A stretch of DNA of 60,000 nt from Polytrichum commune (GCA_950295325.1 OX485808.1:1740501-1800500); one strand, 5' to 3'. Counted from the stretch's first letter, positions 20,871 to 33,454 are shown. Program-made: numbers and translations. The notes: a model not told the origin generated them from the sequence alone.

Positions 20871-23640
20871 TAGGAAAGATGGGCCTCCCCCAAACAACAT
20901 TGGTGTGATGTTGGTGAGATACAAGGATGTATTCACCAATGTGTTGCCCAAAAAAATTACCGCCAAGGAGTGAAAAATAACTTTGCTCAATGAGAGATTG
21001 AGCTCTTGAGGTATGTGGTGACAAAGGAAGTTGGTGGACGAACATGAAGAATGTCAAGGCAATCCAAAAGGAGAATTGGCCCTTGATTCAAAAAGGGCTT
21101 AGGTCATTTGTTGGCCTAGCCAATTAGTACCACCACTTCATTCGAGAGTTTTCTAAGGTTCCTAGGACCTTATTCAACTTATTGAGGAAAATGGCTTTCC
21201 CAAGAGTGGGATGAGCCTTGTCACCAAGCCTTTGGGGGGCTCAAAAACAAGTTCTCTTCGCCGCCCGTGCTTAAGTTCGCGGACTTTGACAAACCTTTTG
21301 AGGTGCATACGGGGGCGAGAGACTTTACCATTGGCGGATGTTGATCCAAGATGGATGCCCATTGCATATGGGAGCATTAAGCTTAAAGGTTGTCAAACCT
21401 TGTGCGACTTGTGAAAGAAATGGCTATCCCAAGAGTGGGATGAGCCTTGCCCCAAAGTCTTTGGGGAGCTTAATACAAAGTTGTCTTTGCCACCCGTGTT
21501 CAAGTTCGCGGAGCTTGACAAACCTTTTGAGGTGCATACGGGGGGAGCGAGTGACTTTGCCATTGGCGGATGGTTAATGTAAGTTGGATGGCCATTGCAT
21601 ATGAGAGCGTTAAGCTTGATGGTTATCCGACCGTATCCGACTTGTGGAAGAAATGGCTATCCCAAGAGTGGGATGAGCCTTGCCACCAAGTCTTTGGGGA
21701 GCTTGAGAGCAAGTTCTCTTAGACGCCCGTGCTCAAGTTCGCGGAGCTTGACAAACCTTTTGAGGTGCATACGGGGGTGAATAACTTTACCAATGGCGGA
21801 TTGTTGATTTAAGATGGATGGCCATTGCATATGGGAGCATAAAGCTCGATGGTTGTCAAAGAAGACAACCAACTCATGCCAAACAACTTCTTTGCCGTAG
21901 TGCATTACTTGAAAATGTGGCGACACTATTTGGGGTCGCACAAAGCAAAGGTCTATATGGACAATGTGTCCTAAAAGAATTTTGACATTCAAGCGCAAGT
22001 GAGCGCCAAGTCATTGCGGTGGCATGATAGTTTGGCGCTTATGAACGTGGATTTGATCCACAAACCGGACCGTGGAAATGTGGTGCCGGATGCGCGAAGT
22101 AGACCGGAAGAGTTCCAAGCAATGAGAACCATCCAAACCTTGTGGCTAATGTGTGCCGGCGAAGGAAACTTGTGATGCAAGATACGGGAGGGGTAAATTA
22201 ACTACCCCAAAGCACAAAAGCTTTTAGGTGAGCTTCGCAAGAGCAAGGTGCTCAAAGAGGTTAAGTTGGTGGACGGATTGTTCAAGTGCAAGCAAAGTTG
22301 GGTGTATGTACCAGAAGGCAAGTTGAGGCTATCGGTTTTGAAGGAGGAATTTGATAGTCCTATTGCCGGCCTTAGAGGAGAAAGAAAAAACCGCCATAGA
22401 ATGATATCATGGAGGTACCATTGGCGGTGCATAAAGGAAGATATAGCCCACTTTGTGAAGGCTTGAATCAAAGTGCAAAGTGAACCGAGCCTCTTACCAA
22501 AAGCAAGGCGGTTTCTTGCAACCGTTGCCTATCACGTCGGCGCCATGGCATAGTATGTGCATGGACTTGATCACAAGTTTGCCGGAGTCACATGGATATG
22601 ATGCCATCTTGTTGATGGTTGAGCGGTTTGCCAAGTTGGCACACATGGTGCCGATTGTGGGAACCGCCACCGCGTTGGAGACCGCATAGCCTTTTCTCAA
22701 AGCATGGTTGAGGCACCACGGGTTGCCAAGAGTGATTGTGTGGGATCAAGATCCAAAGTTCACAAGTGCATTTTCAATGCATTTCTCTAAGGAGGTCGGA
22801 ATGAAACTAAGGTTTAGCACGGCCTTGCATTCCCAAGTGGATGGGAAAGCGGAGGATGTGAATGGAGTCTTGAAGCAATACTTGAGGAACTTGGTGGGGG
22901 CGGACCAAGGAGATTTGGCGGACTATGTGGGTCGAGCGGAGTGTAATTGCAATGTAGCCACGCACTTGGCTACCAAGGGGTGGTCTTTGGTGGTGGCTTA
23001 TGGAGTGGATGCGCTCCAACCTATTAACCTAGCTCTCGAGGGGGCACATTCAACACTAGAGTTCAACCAAGATGGTGAGGATTTGGCCAAGGATGGTGAA
23101 CAAGTCTTGGAGATGACCAAGTTGTTGGTGGAGAAAGCCCGAAGGTGCTACGGAGTGCAAGTCAATACCGGAAGACGCGAAGTGGAGAATGAGGTGGGCC
23201 AAAAGGTACGGTGTTGTTGAATGTGAACAACTTCACTTAGCCGAAAGGCCTCACTCCAAAGTTCATGTCCAAAATTGGAGCTTTGTTTTCCGTTGTGGAA
23301 CAAGTGTTCAAGGACATATATAAGTTGGAATTACCGCCAGAGATCAAAGTGCATCCGACATTTCATGTCTCATTACGAAAGTCATTATAGGACGACACCT
23401 TGTGGCCTGAACACAAGCAAGTGATTAGGCCACCTCCCGACCTTGTGGACGTCATTTGGAACATGAGGTAGGAGGGCATCCTCAAGTGTAGGAAGCCCAA
23501 GTGAAAATGAAAGAAAATGTACAAAGAAGTACTTGGTGAAATGGTGAGGATACCATGAGAAAGAAACCGCTTGGGTGGCGGCAAGAGACATGGTGAACAC
23601 CAATGAATTGGTGAAGCACTTTGAAGAAACTAAGGCTAGA
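20871..23640 (+). pseudogene. pol remnant, copy 4: RT ends, RNase H repeats, integrase, chromodomain
   Basis: The RT start (about 20880-20960) is followed by the RT tail (FVGLAN, about 21100) with no catalytic core. The 228-bp module repeats start at about 21193, 21422 and 21656. The RNase H end is at about 21850-22000, the H2C2 segment at 22248-22466 and the integrase core at 22480-23220. The stretch 22708-23220 is open for 170 codons and holds WDQDPKFTSAFSMHF and GKAEDVNGVLKQYLRNLV. Chromodomain pieces (YLVKW, GYHEKETAWVAARDM) lie at about 23470-23640. Confidence 0.8.
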
Positions 23641-24484
23641 CATTCCAATAAAATGAAGCGTAGGCATTGATGAGGACATCAATCTCCTTTAGTGGGGGAG
23701 AGACGCTAGTTGCACACTTAGCTTCGAGGTTAATTACTCCACAACATGAACTTGTTCTTTGGCTTGAGGGAATAAAGTCCAAACTTTAGTGGTGCAAAGA
23801 GAAAAGTATGAGATGAGGTCCTAGTCTTGTACTTGTGCTTGGTTAATGGAAGAGGGGGAATAGATATGCCAAACTAGGTTGGGTAAGCCGAGTAATTGGG
23901 GGCCATGGCTTGGAGGGGCCTTGGATAAAACCAAGAAACTTCTTAGTTGTGGGCTTGTCCGGGCGGGGGCAAGGTGATGGCGCGTGCTCATAAAAGTGCT
24001 ACCCGCGAGCTAACGAGAGTTGGCGCATGGGAGTCATGAACCCATGTCTCGAAAGAGCAAAGTGGGAACCGAGTCGGGCGGGACTTGGCATCACCCCCGT
24101 GCGATCGAGGCGTGGCTTAACAATGGAAAGCCATCTCGGAGTTGCAACCGAGACAACTTAGTGGAAGCGTTGAGGTCTCGCCTAGATGTGTCACGTTAGG
24201 CTAGTGGAGCCTAACGGGGGAGGCCCCAAAGGAGGGGCAACCCAAGTGAGTCCCAAAGTAGGTGGGTCTAGTGTAGGTTAGGTCCTTGGATGAGAGATCC
24301 AAGGTCGCTAACGGACCACCTAGGAACGACACCTTTGGGACTATGCCAAATTTGAAGATGCATTGTGGGGGTCGCGCCCTAAGGTAAACACAATGCCGCA
24401 CCATAGAGGATGGCAACTTGAGAATTGGTGTGCCGACTACGAGTATAGTCGATGAGGGCATCGACTCCGTTTGGTGGGGGTGAG
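23641..24484 (+). other. 3' non-coding region of copy 4
   Basis: Colinear with 14166-14988, ending in the purine-rich TTGGTGGGGGTGAG before the LTR. No credible gene. Confidence 0.7.
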
Positions 24485-25330
24485 TGTCGCGCACCTCTCC
24501 ATGAGGAGTGCCCGAAACACCATGGGCACAAGGGGGACCCCGGAGTGACACCCGGGACTTGTGGCGCCGTTGGTGAGAGGGCCCAAGTGATCCTAGTGTG
24601 GGTGAGGGCCCCGGGCGTTGGGAACGCCTCCCACCCACGAAGACTAGGAGGCACAAAGGTAAGGCCATGAGCTATGCGTAGCTCATGGCGTGGTGATTCT
24701 AGAAAGCTCAAGAACACCTCAATCGGAGGTGTGAGCTAGGAGTTATGGCCATTTGAGTGGGGCGCTGTCCCGGGACAGCGCCCTGGTACAGCAGTGCCTG
24801 GGAGTGATTCCCGGGACTGCCAAGGTTCAAACAGGCATAACGTCCTCAGTACTTGTCCGAATGGGGCAAGTGAGGAGTCCATCGGCATCTACGTAAAGCG
24901 GTTGGTTGACAAGAGGTTGGTTGACGGTGGGGTAGGGGCCCCGCGTGAAGTCCTAGAGGCTTATATGGGTGAGGTGGTGTGGCCTCACCCACCCGAGGCC
25001 GAACGGCAAGGCTTCCATGGGCATTGGCCCATTGTGAGGCCATAGTTGCCTAGTATGGTTCGGGTTGTTGTAGTGTTGCTCCGGCAATGCGATGATCAAC
25101 ATGGGATTGGACTTCCATGGATGGAAGTCCACATCTAGGAATGGGTTACCGATTAAGGGGTGAGTCCCGAAAGCAAAGTAGGAGGGTTGGTTCCCTCCTA
25201 TGAACTATAAGGTCCGGGGTAGGAGGAGCTAATCATTAGCATGGCGGAATGCGAATGGTTAGCGCTCGTAACCTTTGCTAGAATTGAAAATTGGCAAGAT
25301 TGTGAAGGGGGGCTAGCAAAGGTTGCGACA
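24485..25330 (+). repeat. 3' LTR of copy 4 (127-bp internal deletion)
   Basis: 846 bp against 973 bp in the 5' LTR. The missing part lies between ACGTAAAGCG and GTTGGTTGACAAGAGG (around 24900) and removes the hairpin with arms AGCTGCTGGG. Confidence 0.9.
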
Positions 25331-27623
25331 CTCTTGGGATAGCCATTTCTTCCACAAGTCGCACAAGGTGGGACAACCATCGATCTTCATGCTCTCATAT
25401 GCAATGGCCATCTTTTTTTTTTTACATCCACATCCGCCAAATAAAGTCTCTCGCCCCCGTATGCACCTCAAAAGGTATGTCAAACTCCGCGAACTTGAGC
25501 ACGGGCGGCGAAGAGAACTTCGTCTTAAGCTCTTCAATGGCTTGGTGGCACGGCTCATCCCACTCTTGGGATAGCCATTTCTTGCACAAGCCGGACAAGG
25601 TTCGACAACCATGGAGCTTAATGCTCTCATAAGCAATGGTCATCCATCTTGGATCAACATCCGCCAATGATAAAGTCCTTCGTCTCCATGTGCACCTGAA
25701 AATGCTTATGAAAATCCGGAAATTTAACCACATCTTGTGAAGGGAACTTGCTCTTGAGCTTTCCAAGGGCTTGGTGACAAGGCTCATCCCACTCTTGGAA
25801 TAGCCATTTCCTCAATAAGTCGAGTAAGGCCCTAGCAACCTTAAAACAAATCTAGAATGAAGTGGTGGTAGTAGTCGGCTAGGCCAACCAATGACCTAAG
25901 CTTTTTTTTTTTGAGTCAAGCACCAATTCTCCTCTTGGATTGCCTTGAAATTCTTCATGTTTGTCCACCAACTTCCTTTGTCACCACATGCCTCAAGAAC
26001 TCAATTTCTTCTTGAGCAAAGTTGCAATTCACTTCTTGGGGGTAACATTTTGAACAACACATTGGTGAATACATCCTTGTATCTCACCAACATCCCACAA
26101 GTATGGTTTGGGGGAGGCCCATCTTTCCTAGCCTCCCCATGAGTTCCTTGGAGTTGCTTCAATTGAACCACGACCATTATATTTACCATATTTCATTTGG
26201 TCCATTAAGACCAAATTCAACTTGGATCCTCCTACCATAGGAGTCCTTGTCAATTTGAACCTCAATTCTTTGCCATTATGACACATCATAATGCACGGTA
26301 AGCACACCGGCTTGCACCTCACATCTATCATGTGAGTTTCAAAGAAGGCGGCCTTCACAATGACATGCATTTCATCTATTTCACATGGTGTGAAATTTTG
26401 ATAAAATTCCAATGTCCCACATTGAAAGGTTACATGCATCGCGGCCTCCTTTGTCTCATGCGGTTTGCCCTTTCCAAACCGCACCTTGGTGGGCTTCACC
26501 ACTCTACCAATCGGCAAACCCCAGCTCCCTTGTGAGCTTTGGGGTCATGAAAGAATGCCTTAACTCTTTGTCAACCCATGAGACAAGCCTCCCATTCATT
26601 TGAGCCTCAAGGTACAAAATACTTGGCCTCGGCTTAAGGCTACTAGCCTTGGCCACAAAGCCATCGTCCAACATTTGGTCCTCGGCAACTTGGCTTGGCT
26701 TGGTCCGCAAAGCCAACTTTAAACATTTCGTCCGCGGGACAAATTGGTGTGGTGCCACAAAACCAATTTCTAATAATTTGTCCGCAAAACAAACATGTTT
26801 TGCCTTGGTAGCACAAAGCCACCTTCCCACACTCCGTCCGCGGCACGAACATGAATTGCCTTGGTAGGACAAACCCACCTCCCAACATTCCGTCCGCGGC
26901 ACAAGTATGATTTGCTTTGGAAGCATAAATCCACCTTTCAACATTCCGTCCGCGGCACCAACATGTTTTGCCTAAGTAAAATGGACCAAACAATTTGCAC
27001 TCATTTCTTTGGGACCTACTTTGGCTAAAGCCACTTGTGGTGATGCGCCGCCGAACTTCTCTTTGGGACCATTGGCTTCAATGCTCTTGCAAACTTGATG
27101 GTCCCCACCGTGTCCTCAAGAAGCCTTGGGGACTTAAACAAGGCATCCACCACCCGCTTTTAAAACCCCACCTAAAAGGATGCATTTCTTAGAAAGCTCG
27201 TCCGTTTTAGGTGTATCCTTCATTTGTGCGTTTGAATAGCGCACATAGGCCTTAAGAGGCCCCGGGTGCCTCATTAGCACTAAATTCATTCCAACATCAA
27301 TACCTTCCAAGCATTTCGAATTGGAATTTCAATCCAACATTAATGCCCTCCAAGGTTTTGGGTGCTTTCGGTATTCTAGGCCCCAAATGTTTTTTGAGGT
27401 TTGCGGGAGCCCTTTTCAAAGCACTCCTCCATTTTCCTTACCAAATCCACCCTCATGCCCACCATTGTCATTTGAACCAATGGTATGGTCAAATTCCACT
27501 TGCACATGATCCTTGTTCCAATTTGAGCCTCACAACCTTTTGGAAACCCCGGGCTCACCATCATAACCCGCATTTTTGATACCCATGTTTCCCTCAAAGT
27601 GCAAGCTCAAAACTTGGAACCCT
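25331..27623 (-). pseudogene. Copy 3: gag-like region, protease, RT remnant and RNase H repeats
   Basis: On the minus strand from 27623 down: gag-like block (27597 to about 27000), 57-bp expansion, protease remnant with NGRLVSWVDKELRHSFMTPK (about 26590), then CEIDEMHVIVKAAFFETHMI (about 26330). The RT start is YKDVFTNVLFKMLPPRSE (about 26060), followed within a few codons by the RT tail, so the catalytic core is absent as in the other copies. RNase H modules lie at about 25800-25331 and continue at 18697. Poly-T runs at about 25410 and 25902 replace coding bases. Confidence 0.75.
26690..26985 (-). repeat. 57-bp tandem repeat between gag and protease, copy 3
   Basis: Same CGTCCGCGGCAC-marked expansion as in copy 1, about five units, Cys-rich on the minus strand (TCWCRGRNVERW, HTCAADGMLGGG, FVPRTECGKVALCY). 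Confidence 0.8.
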
Positions 27624-27635
27624 GCTCTGATACCA
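27624..27635 (-). other. Primer-binding site (initiator tRNA-Met), copy 3
   Basis: TGGTATCAGAGC on the minus strand, two bases from the 5' LTR. Confidence 0.92.
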
Positions 27636-27637
27636 CG

Positions 27638-28629
27638 TGTCGCAACCCTTGCTAGCCCCCCTTGACAATCTTGCCAATTTTCCATTCTACCAAAGGTTAC
27701 GAGCGCTAACCATTCGCATTCCGCCATGCTAATGGATAGCTCCTCTTACCCCGGACCAATAGTTCATAGGAGGGAACCAACCCTCCTACTTTGCTTTCGG
27801 GACTCACCCCTTAATCGCTAACCAACCCCTTTAATCGGTAACCAATCCTTAGATGTGGACTTCCATCCATGGAAGTCCAATCTTATGTTGATCATCGCGT
27901 TGCCGGAGCAACACTACAACAACCCGAACCATACTAGGCAACTATGGCCTCACAATGGGCCAATGCCAATGGAGGCCGTGCCGTTCGGCCTCGGGTGGGT
28001 GAGGCCACACCACCTCACCCATATAAGCCTCTAGGACCCTACGCGGGGCCCCTACCCCACCGTCAACCAACCTCTTGTCTCCCTACCAAGAGTTGGGGCC
28101 AAGTGGACAATTTCCTTTAGCTGCTGGGCCTAGAACCCCCCAGCAGCTTCACACCATCATAACTTCCTTGTATGATGTCTGATCATAACAACCAACCGCT
28201 CCATCCTCATCTACGCTTCACGTAGATGCCGATGGACTCCTCACTTGCTCCATTCGAGCAAGTCTTGGGGAAGTTATGCCTGTTTGAACCTTGGCAGTCC
28301 CGGGAATCCCTCCCAGGCACTGCTGTAGCAGGGCGCTGTCCCGGGACAGCGCCCCACTCAAATGGCCATAACTCCTAGCTCACACCTCCGATTGAGGTGT
28401 TCTTGAGCATTCTAGAATCACCACGCCATGAGCTACGCATAGCTCATGGCCTTACCCTTGTGCCTCCTAGTCTTCGTGGGTGGGAGGCGTTCCCAACGCC
28501 CGGGGCCCTCACCCACACTAGGATCACTTGGGCCCTCTCACCAACGGCGCCACAAGTCCCGGGTGTCACTCCGGGGTCCCCCTTGTGCCCATGGTGTTTC
28601 GGGCACTCCTCATGGAGAGGTGCGCGACA
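27638..28629 (-). repeat. 5' LTR of copy 3
   Basis: 992 bp. At 28245-28265 both arms of one hairpin differ from other copies in a compensating way (ACTTGCTC/GAGCAAGT instead of ACTTGCCC/GGGCAAGT). Confidence 0.92.
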
Positions 28630-28634
28630 GTCCG

Positions 28635-28724
28635 TCCGTCCATTCATCCGTCTCCACCAACCCCCCCACCCCGAACCCGAGCTCCGTCATTCTTCCTCGC
28701 TCACGCCCCTGGACAGCTCCGGAG
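28635..28724 (+). mobile_element. Mutator-like element, left terminal repeat (second part)
   Basis: Continues the repeat broken at 15475. It matches 50025-50116 (CCGTCTCCACCAACCCCCCC, CTCACGCCCCTGGACAGCTC) and similarity ends after GCTCCGGAGC. Confidence 0.8.
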
Positions 28725-28900
28725 CAAGTTGGGAGGCTGCTGGAGCGCGGCAGGTCGGAAGGCGAGGTCGGAGGCCAGCGGGCGGAGGGAGGCGAGGTCG
28801 GAGGGAGGGAGGCGATCCAGCGCAGGGAGGCGGGGAGGCGAGGTCGGAGGGAGGGAGGCGATCCAGCGCAGGGAGGTGGGGAGGCGAGGTAAGGATTGAC
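28725..28900. repeat. GC-rich tandem repeat inside the Mutator-like element
   Basis: Two near-identical units of about 55 bp (GGAGGCGAGGTCGGAGGGAG... with GCGATCCAGCGCAGGGAGG) at about 28787-28890. No gene is supported. Confidence 0.6.
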
Positions 28901-30239
28901 AGATTGAGAGCTCTTTCTTGATTCTATGGGTGGTGGTGCATGGCCGTTCGTAGTTGGTGGAGTGATTTGCCTACACTCCCAACATCCAGTCGTTCATTCA
29001 ATGGCAGGCGAATCTTATTAAGTTTGCCTCGGTGAATGCCTCTTCACCGAGCACACTTAGAGAGTCTGCCGGACCAGAGGTTCACAGGAGTCAGAGTCGT
29101 TCTACTTCTAACTTGTGTGAGTATCGCTCCTGCTCTAGAGCTGAGTGATTCAAGGGCCTCGGAGCTTACTAGAGCTTGCTCAGCTGAGGCAATAATTCAA
29201 GGGCCAGCTTCCGAGCTCCTTTGTCAGTTTCTCACCTGACTGCTCATTCTCTCTGCACGTGGAACCCACCTCTCTCTTTTTCTTGCAACAGCCGAGGCTG
29301 CTCACAAGGTGTAGTAGCGGCAGTGCGAATGATGATGGGATGCCGTTCGTTGCATGCACTTTCGGACACTCATTCGCCATTCCACAATCCATGTCTTCCA
29401 AGCTCGGAGGTGGAGTATGCCACATTGAATTCAGTGTGGATATTGTGGAGATCTAGAAGAAGGACACGGCGAGTTTTTGGACGCCAAAGAGAGGAGTAAG
29501 GAGAGGGCTTAGCTTGGCCATGCGAACGACTCTATCTGCTATTTGCTTCACAAATTTCAGAAATCACAGCTGGGAAATTTCAGATTGTGGATGGGTGCTT
29601 GTGAATTCACATTCAAATTGGTCTACACTTGCATTGCCTTCAGGCCCAATTCAATCTGCACAATTTATTTCTTAATTTTATATAGCGCCCAAGTGCTCTT
29701 TTGAATACAACACTATATTCGTTAAATTGAGACTTTCTCTAGTCTCAAATTAATATATGGATCAAACAACATTCCGTGTTCCGAAACTATATTGCGAACA
29801 ATCTCAAATATATTATATGTTCTAATATCCCAAATCTATTATGTGTGGACATAAGCACATATGGTAGAGCACTCAACACCAACTTCATCAACAAAAACAC
29901 TTTGGGTAGAGCACTCCAAACTAGTTTCACCCAAAAAACATATAAAATGATTTCTATTAATAGCATGGTCAATAAAATATAGACATTGCAACATACAAAG
30001 TGCATGCAATAAATGCATTTTTCTTCAATGGAAAATTTAGTCCCAAACTTAATAAAAAAATGAACTTCACAATTGTATTGAAATATAGTAAATGGATATT
30101 CATCCAACCCCAAACAATATAGCATTCGCAAGTTCTACCCAAACTTTGCCCCAAGTTTGAGGAGCACACATATGAGTAATATATATTCGTCGAATCACAG
30201 TTTACACTATAATCATGCTAACACAATCCTACCAACTTC
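28901..30239. other. Non-coding stretch between Mutator-like end and DUF7869-type gene
   Basis: 28901-29520 has moderate GC content and only short open frames with no recognisable product. From about 29640 the sequence becomes AT-rich. I see no RNA gene, clear tandem repeat or inverted terminal repeat, and no obvious AATAAA signal just 3' of the gene that ends at 30240. Confidence 0.4.
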
Positions 30240-33200
30240 TCATTCAGCGTGGGTTGCTTCTTCTCCGATCCGAGCAAGGTTGTCTTTTGCAAAAGTTATG
30301 TACTTTTGAGGGATGGACACTGATCCACTATGATTTTTCCGTGGTTTCCATGCTATGAATATGGAATCTGTATCTACCCAAGATGGACCGTGCTCAGAAT
30401 CCACCTTCCACCGAAAGTGTTGGTTTGTATCCCAGCCTGTATAATGCCGAACAACATCTTCATTCCGTGCTGTCGGTCGGTAGTACTCCACTTGTATTTG
30501 TCGAAAATGAGGGCTGGAAGATACAAAATTTGGATTGGACAAAGCTCTTGCCACCCACACTGGCTTTGCATATGTCTCATCTCCAGGACGCAAAATGAGC
30601 ATATAACCTTCATGACAATCCACTGCAATGCGGAAAGATGGTGGCGGACGACTACTAGCAGGCCCAACGTAATGGTCGTCCATATCAAACTCCTCGCGAA
30701 CCTCTCCATTACTCAAAAGACTAGCCTCCGAAGCTTGTACATCGATACGAGTTTGTGGCCAAAATCCGTGCCTCAAAGTATGAGGGCTATCTTGGTGGAG
30801 ATCTGCCAAGGCCGCACGAACACGTGTCCAATAATGTATCCAACTCCCATAACGATGCCAACATGATCCGCCAACATCCGCTATCTTCAAACTCTCCCAA
30901 TATTGAATGAAGCCTGATATACCTTTCAAAATATCCTCCAAATTCTTCATGGCTATTGGCTTGCAAGGCCTAGGCTCTCCATCCGGTAACATGGTCTTCC
31001 CATCCGCATCCACGCACCACACAAGGAGACCCTCTGGCGGGCTCCAGTCTTGTGTCGTGCACAACAACTTGTATTGCATGGCCGGGACACCATCGTCACG
31101 CATGTAGAACCGGAATTGTTGTGCCTTCGTATGGCCAATCAATCGATGAGCTCCACTTCGAATATAAGGTTCTATAAATGCCTTGAAGTCTGGCACCTCC
31201 TCAATCATATGGGGGATGACGGGAACGTTCTCCAAATCCATGTACGACTTCATCAATAACGGGATTGTAGGAAAATCCTCCTCCCGCAACTTCATGCTCC
31301 ACCGTCCAAATGATGCATCAATATCGTCGTGCGTGTGGCCTACCAATAGGAAGGACACAAAAACCTCCTTGAAAATGCCTTTCGCAACCAACAACAACCA
31401 ATATGCAAATACATATCTACTTTTATTGTCCTTGGCACAATTGTCCAATTGGACACGCAAAGTGGGGGGCAACTTCTTGGCTATCACCGGTTCACTGGGT
31501 GGTTCGGGCAACGAATGCAAGCATACATCTTTTCCATCCATCACTGCTTCATATAAAGGTGTTGAACCCGTGTTTTCAAATAACAATCCTGAAGAATAGG
31601 CTGGCGGTTTCTCTAAATCACGCAAAAGCCTTGCAAATGACCCTATCGTGTGGTTTGAATCTGCTGGATACAAATCAAGAGCATAATGGGCAAACTTGAC
31701 ATCACCGTGTCCATGTGCAATCATTCCTACAATGCCAACCCAAAGTGATTAGTACCTATGTATGTCTAAATCGTTTTGAATGAATCAATGTTCTCAAGTA
31801 CATCACGGAATAAAATACAACAATATTTAGGGTATGTCATAACATTGTTTCGAAGATCACCTGTAACCGATACATGCAACTTAAAAAATCCATCCGTGGC
31901 CTTGATTCGTTTTGCAAAACATGGGGAGGCTGTCTTGGCATGGTCCATTTTGTCATGGATGACCGTAAGAACTTCCAAGGGCCTGGAGATGGACAAAGCT
32001 CTATTTGTGTAGTAATCATTACGGTGTGCCTCTTGCATGTTTACGTGCTTGAAATAGTTCAATTGATGCACCGCAAACGACTCGGTACCCATCGTGTGTG
32101 CATCCCGAAGGCGCTTCAACTTCTCGCAATTAGAGCACCTTGCAAATTTGTCCCCTCGTCTTTTTGTAATGTATTCGCTGAAGTTTGCTTTCTTGATTGC
32201 ACTCAATTTTGACGATGAAATTGGCTCCAACCCAATCTTCTCGCCAACTGCATTTACATCCAACAATATGTCTTTCCATTTTGTGCCTGTGGGAAGAACT
32301 TTCTCCACAACCTTTTCACCAGTTGTGAGTGTGCGTGTTTTGTGCGGCATTGCATCGGCAAGCGGGACAATGATGGTTGCTAGAGTGGCCGTTGCTTGCC
32401 TTGTTGTTTCCCTAGGTTTCTTTAAACCCACGTTCCCATGGTGACGGGACCGGCGGCCTTCCTTGGCATAAGCAGCTTGTCTATAAAAGTCCGCTTTCGA
32501 CACACCATGAATGGTGTACCATGCCTTGCAACACACGTCTATGCTCTCAATGGTGATGACCTTGCGACCCGCCCCATTCACATGTATCGCCCTATGCACA
32601 TCAAGTTTTTTGGTGGATCTTAGACGGAAATCACCAAGCCACATTTCTTCGCGGATGGCCTTCAATTTATCCCGGGGAAACAATTGGCAACAACGATGCA
32701 CACAACAATCCTTTGTGGCAACTTCTCTAATGGACTCCTCCCCGAGCAACCTTTGACGTTTACAATCAGTTGCAGACGGAGCAGGACGTGCCAATGTATC
32801 GTACTTTCTTTGACCCTTGCGTGGCCGCATGTTTGATTGCTGCTCTTTTTCGATTTGCAAGTGTCGTTGCTCATGTTCATACAAACTAACTCCATCAATC
32901 GTGACATTCCTCAATGGCCACCTCCGGAGGGAGAACCTATGAGTGGGATCCACCTCGGAATGAACGAACGACTCCAATATGACAACCCCAACGTCCTCGG
33001 TGCCAAGCGGGTTTCCATCAATGCAATCTTGTGGATGGGTGTTGCGACAAATCCCCTCTGCCACAGCAACTCCACTGTCATTAAGAAGTACCACCTCCAA
33101 ATTCACCCATGAAGCCCTTGAGAGTCCCGTACATTCAGCAATGGGACATTGCGGTACGGAAGGCGAAGGTATATCCAAATGATCTTCATCTGCACTGTCA

Positions 33201-33304
33201 GCCAAAGTATCCTCCCCGACAATGTCTATCTCATCCTCAGATGCAGATGGCGAAGTGGCCATATCTTCAGATGACCAATCCCCTCTTTCACTAAACCCAT
33301 TCAT
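30240..33304 (-). CDS. DUF7869-type protein, two exons, intact (about 976 aa)
   Basis: Exon 1 is 33304-31861 and exon 2 is 31726-30240 on the minus strand. The 134-bp intron joins VSVT-G-MIAHGHGD in frame (GTTACAG|GTGATC donor, CATTGTAG|GAATG acceptor). Both exons are free of stops. I chose the ATG at 33302-33304 because TGTGTAG just upstream could be an acceptor; an ATG at 33325 in the same frame would add 7 residues. The N-terminal third is acidic, then a Cys cluster (KDCCVHRCCQLFPRDK, about residues 199-214) and a C-x2-C (FARCSNCEKLKRLRDAH). The C-terminal half has VQLDNCAKDNKSRYVFAYWL (about 573-592) and SFLLVGHTHDDIDASFG (about 606-622), which I recognise as the DUF7869 signature. That domain has no assigned function that I know. 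Its spaced Asp residues suggest an RNase H-like fold, so a transposase or a domesticated derivative is possible (inference). It is the only clearly intact long gene in the window. Confidence 0.82.
31727..31860 (-). other. Intron of the DUF7869-type gene
   Basis: 134 bp, GT at 31860-31859 and AG at 31728-31727 on the minus strand, phase 1 (split Gly codon). The unspliced frame would end in FKTI-stop, so splicing is needed to join the halves of the conserved protein. Confidence 0.85.
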
Positions 33305-33384
33305 TCTGCCTACACACATGAACATTGAACCTTATCAAGAAACCACAAAAATTGTAGGTTCCAATCGAATAATACAAAAACCAT

Positions 33385-33392
33385 CTTATATA
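33385..33392 (-). promoter_or_regulatory. Possible TATA box upstream of the DUF7869-type gene
   Basis: TATATAAG on the minus strand, about 80 bp upstream of the chosen ATG. Position and sequence suit a plant TATA box. A possible splice acceptor nearer the ATG leaves open an upstream exon instead. Confidence 0.3.
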
Positions 33393-33454
33393 AAAAATAT
33401 TGCAAATACTCAGTGTTCATACATGTTCGTATGACTGCTATGCCATTGGCTCTG

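Larger units (their letters stand above)
18698..25330 (+). mobile_element. Family A retrotransposon, copy 4 (full length, nested in copy 3)
   Basis: Plus-strand element of 6633 bp with 5' LTR 18698-19670, primer site, internal region, and 3' LTR 24485-25330. Perfect TSD CTCTT occurs at 18693-18697 and 25331-25335, and copy 3 coding sequence continues on both sides. The LTRs share GAGGCACAAAGGTAAGG. It is the youngest family A insertion whose order can be proven by nesting, yet its reading frames are already broken. Confidence 0.94.
15476..28629 (-). mobile_element. Family A retrotransposon, copy 3 (13.2 kb with nested copy 4)
   Basis: Minus-strand full-length element with two 992-bp LTRs (3' LTR 15476-16467, 5' LTR 27638-28629) and perfect TSD GTCCG (15471-15475, 28630-28634). 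Internal sequence is 27637 to 25331 and then 18697 to 16468, with copy 4 inserted between (TSD CTCTT). It carries the 57-bp expansion. Its 3' non-coding region is about 600 bp shorter than in copies 2 and 4. Confidence 0.92.

Noticed and set aside
28397-28921. 174-codon frame crossing the LTR edge into a GC-rich repeat
   Set aside because: It fuses LTR sequence to a tandem repeat across a TSD, so it cannot be a conserved gene.
29036-29520. Short plus-strand open frames (68 and 92 codons) between the Mutator-like end and the DUF7869-type gene
   Set aside because: Short, overlapping in different frames, no splice-supported continuation and no recognisable product.
30330-33294. Plus-strand frames opposite the DUF7869-type gene
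   Set aside because: Antisense shadows of a well-supported minus-strand gene; compositions are not protein-like.
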